Part shown: positions 61,986-64,000 of the stretch, in pieces | How positions within the stretch are numbered: the stretch's first letter is position 1 | Layout of the letters: every line of letters starts with the position of its first letter | Assembly: GCA_026392845.1 (NCBI GenBank) | Contig: JAPLBJ010000050.1 | Coordinates: forward strand, 62,001 to 126,000 | Direction: 5' to 3' | Source: Actinomycetota bacterium | GTDB lineage: Bacteria > Actinomycetota > Actinomycetes > Nanopelagicales > Nanopelagicaceae | DNA length: 64,000 nucleotides | Made by a program: the position numbers and the translations under genes | The notes under the pieces: model-generated | Seen by the model: the letters and a program-made list of their open reading frames with translations, nothing else | The model's database searches: none | Told to the model about the DNA's origin: nothing

Positions 61986-62003
61986 ACTAAGTAGCGTGAC
62001 TAA

Positions 62004-62387
62004 TTAGGCTTCTAGCTGACCAGCAATTCCGCGAAGTACGCGACCTAAGCGCTCTGCTTCAACAGCGTTTGGATGGCGACCGTGGCGAAGTCCATTTCCG
62101 ACTTTATCCAAAATCTTAATTGTGTCTTCAATCATTGCAGCAAGATCATCAGAGTTCACGCGACTATTTTCTGCAAGTGATGGTGGTGCATCAATGATTA
62201 CAACTGAAAGCGCTTGTGGTCCACGACGACCATCTGCAACACCGAACTCAAGTTTTGTTCCAGGCTTTACTGTTGAGACACCAGCAGGAAGTGAACTTGC
62301 AGCTAGATAAACATCTTCGCCTTCTTCGGATGCAATAAATCCAAAACCTTTTTCGAGGCTAAACCATTTGACGCGGCCTGTAGGCAT
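62004..62387 (-). CDS. Cold shock domain protein with C-terminal extension
   Basis: MPTGRVKWFSLEKGFGFIASEEGEDVYLAASSL; 127 aa with helical C-terminal tail. Confidence 0.93.
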   Translation of the reverse strand: MPTGRVKWFSLEKGFGFIASEEGEDVYLAASSLPAGVSTVKPGTKLEFGVADGRRGPQALSVVIIDAPPSLAENSRVNSDDLAAMIEDTIKILDKVGNGLRHGRHPNAVEAERLGRVLRGIAGQLEA

Positions 62388-62498
62388 GGCGGGGGCTCCT
62401 AGCTAATTCAGTATTCGTGTGGGCCGCAGGGGTGCGGACATGCGGCAAGTTTATCTCACAAGACATGGTTGCCGTAACCCCTTTTTACGCGGGGAAAA

Positions 62499-63191
62499 TT
62501 AGAGAGTGGCCTCGCTATGCGCACCGCAGCCGTGGTCAACAGATACGACGCGAGCATCTTCTGGTGAAATCGCATTAGCGCAAACACCAAATGATGAACG
62601 CAATGAACCAGCCATCTGCAAAAAGAAACCGCATGAATGACAAGGCTTTGGTGCGGATTGCGCAATAGGTGCTTGAGGTCCGCGATCTCCTTCATACCAA
62701 CGCTTGCTTGCTTGATCGCGACCTTCAATTGACATAACTCGCGCGCGACCAAAACCTAATTCGATTGCCATAGCTGTATCTAATTCTTCATCAGTTGGAA
62801 GTGCCTGTTCACCTGCAACTAAACGTGTATCAGTGAGTGAACTTGGAACGATGTCACCAACTCCAACATCGCCAGGTTGGATGCGATCAATATATGGAAT
62901 CCAGTCTGGTGCAAGGAGCGCATCTGGTCCTGGCAGAACTACGAGATCACAAATAGTTGCTTCACTCTCTTCATCAACCTTTGCAACTGTTGCACACCAG
63001 CGCCAACCTTTATATCCCGGCAAATTTGCTTCGAATAAATAAGTTGCAACGCGATCTTCGTCATCGAATTCAACTGAAATGTATTGACCAACATGTTCTG
63101 ATTTTTCTGCTTCAAGTAAGAGAGCAGCACGCACTAGTTCAGTTGCGTCGAAAGGCGCGCTTGTACTCTTTGAACTTTTCTTGAAGGCCAT
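62499..63191 (-). CDS. DUF3027 domain protein
   Basis: YISVEFDDEDRVATYLFEANLPGYKGWRWCATVAKV...LLAPDWIPYIDRIQPGDVGVGDIVP; C-terminal CHSCGFFLQMAGSL...GVCANAISPEDARVVSVDHGCGAHSE. Confidence 0.9.
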   Translation of the reverse strand: MAFKKSSKSTSAPFDATELVRAALLLEAEKSEHVGQYISVEFDDEDRVATYLFEANLPGYKGWRWCATVAKVDEESEATICDLVVLPGPDALLAPDWIPYIDRIQPGDVGVGDIVPSSLTDTRLVAGEQALPTDEELDTAMAIELGFGRARVMSIEGRDQASKRWYEGDRGPQAPIAQSAPKPCHSCGFFLQMAGSLRSSFGVCANAISPEDARVVSVDHGCGAHSEATL

Positions 63192-63208
63192 GGCATAAGG
63201 GTAAAGCA

Positions 63209-63242
63209 GAAGGCCGCTCTCGCGTAATCGAGAACGGCCTTC
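63209..63242 (-). terminator. Terminator hairpin downstream of groL
   Basis: GAAGGCCGTTCTCG-ATTACG-CGAGAGCGGCCTTC on the minus strand: 14-bp stem with one G-U pair. Confidence 0.75.
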
Positions 63243-63268
63243 GTAACTTCTAAGCGTGAATTTCTATA

Positions 63269-64000
63269 TTAGAAATCCATATCTCCGCCGCCGCCACCAG
63301 CAGGTGCTGCTGCAGCCTTCTCTGGCTTATCGGCAATGACTGCCTCTGTTGTAATAAAGAGTGCAGCAATTGATGCAGCATTTTGAAGTGCAGAGCGAGT
63401 TACCTTGGCAGGATCAATAATTCCAGCTTTAATCATGTCAACATATTCACCAGTTGCAGCATTGAGACCGAAACCTGTTTCGAGGTTACGTACTTTCTCA
63501 ACAACAACTCCACCTTCAAGACCAGCATTGACTGCAATTTGCTTGAGAGGTGCGTCAACTGATGCTTCAACAATCTTTGCACCAGTTGCTTCATCGCCTT
63601 CGAGCTTGAGCTTTGTAAATGCAACCTTTGCTGCCTGAATAAGTGCAACGCCACCACCGGCAACGATGCCTTCTTCAACTGCAGCCTTTGCATTGCGAAC
63701 TGCATCTTCAATGCGGTGCTTGCGCTCTTTGAGTTCAACCTCAGTAGCAGCACCAGCCTTGATAACAGCAACTCCACCAGCAAGCTTTGCAAGACGCTCT
63801 TGCAGCTTCTCGCGATCGTAATCTGAATCGCTCTTTTCGATCTCTGAACGAATTTGTGAAACGCGTCCCTTGATCTGAGCATCGTCTCCGCCGCCTTCAA
63901 CAATTGTAGTCTCTTCCTTGCTGATAACAACCTTGCGAGCGCGACCTAGAAGTTCAAGTCCTGCTTGATCTAGCTTGAGACCAACTTCTTCTGAGATAAC
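63269..64000 (-). CDS. groL: Chaperonin GroEL, C-terminal part (truncated by window edge)
   Basis: Minus strand frame ends ...[14 protein letters not shown]; upstream translation [114 protein letters not shown]. Confidence 0.97.
   Translation of the reverse strand, partial: VISEEVGLKLDQAGLELLGRARKVVISKEETTIVEGGGDDAQIKGRVSQIRSEIEKSDSDYDREKLQERLAKLAGGVAVIKAGAATEVELKERKHRIEDAVRNAKAAVEEGIVAGGGVALIQAAKVAFTKLKLEGDEATGAKIVEASVDAPLKQIAVNAGLEGGVVVEKVRNLETGFGLNAATGEYVDMIKAGIIDPAKVTRSALQNAASIAALFITTEAVIADKPEKAAAAPAGGGGGDMDF

Overview
The window is a gene-dense, almost intergenic-free stretch of a low-to-moderate GC actinobacterial chromosome. Gene order and exported-protein style suggest a streamlined freshwater lineage such as Nanopelagicales/acI, but this is inference. 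Recognisable blocks keep the order I recall from Mycobacterium tuberculosis: fum-phoH2-isoprenyl transferase-DUF4307-greA (about Rv1098-Rv1080); ppx-DUF501-ftsB-eno-mazG-SurA-like lipoprotein-mfd, rplY/pth, prs-glmU, ispE-rsmA-tatD-metG-rsmI-pmt, then GlpR-like/rimJ/MoeA-like/5-FCL/fmdB (about Rv1026-Rv0991); and citA-pdxH-serC-MFS-DUF2530-csp-DUF3027, ending in groL. I call about 54 protein genes, three tRNAs and a few small ORFs below the ORF-track cutoff. No rRNA, CRISPR, prophage or transposase was seen. Main points for a second look: (1) a MoeA/gephyrin-like protein that has lost a whole internal domain and its catalytic motifs, beside rimJ and a GlpR/SepX-like membrane protein, suggesting a repurposed cell-division scaffold; (2) an exact 25-bp tandem duplication that frameshifts metG; (3) a UAA-anticodon tRNA gene with a short class-I body instead of the long variable arm expected of tRNA-Leu; (4) a structured, attenuator-like leader upstream of rplY; (5) overlooked small membrane ORFs and candidate operators. 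No homology search or folding program was run. Product calls come from reading the translations.
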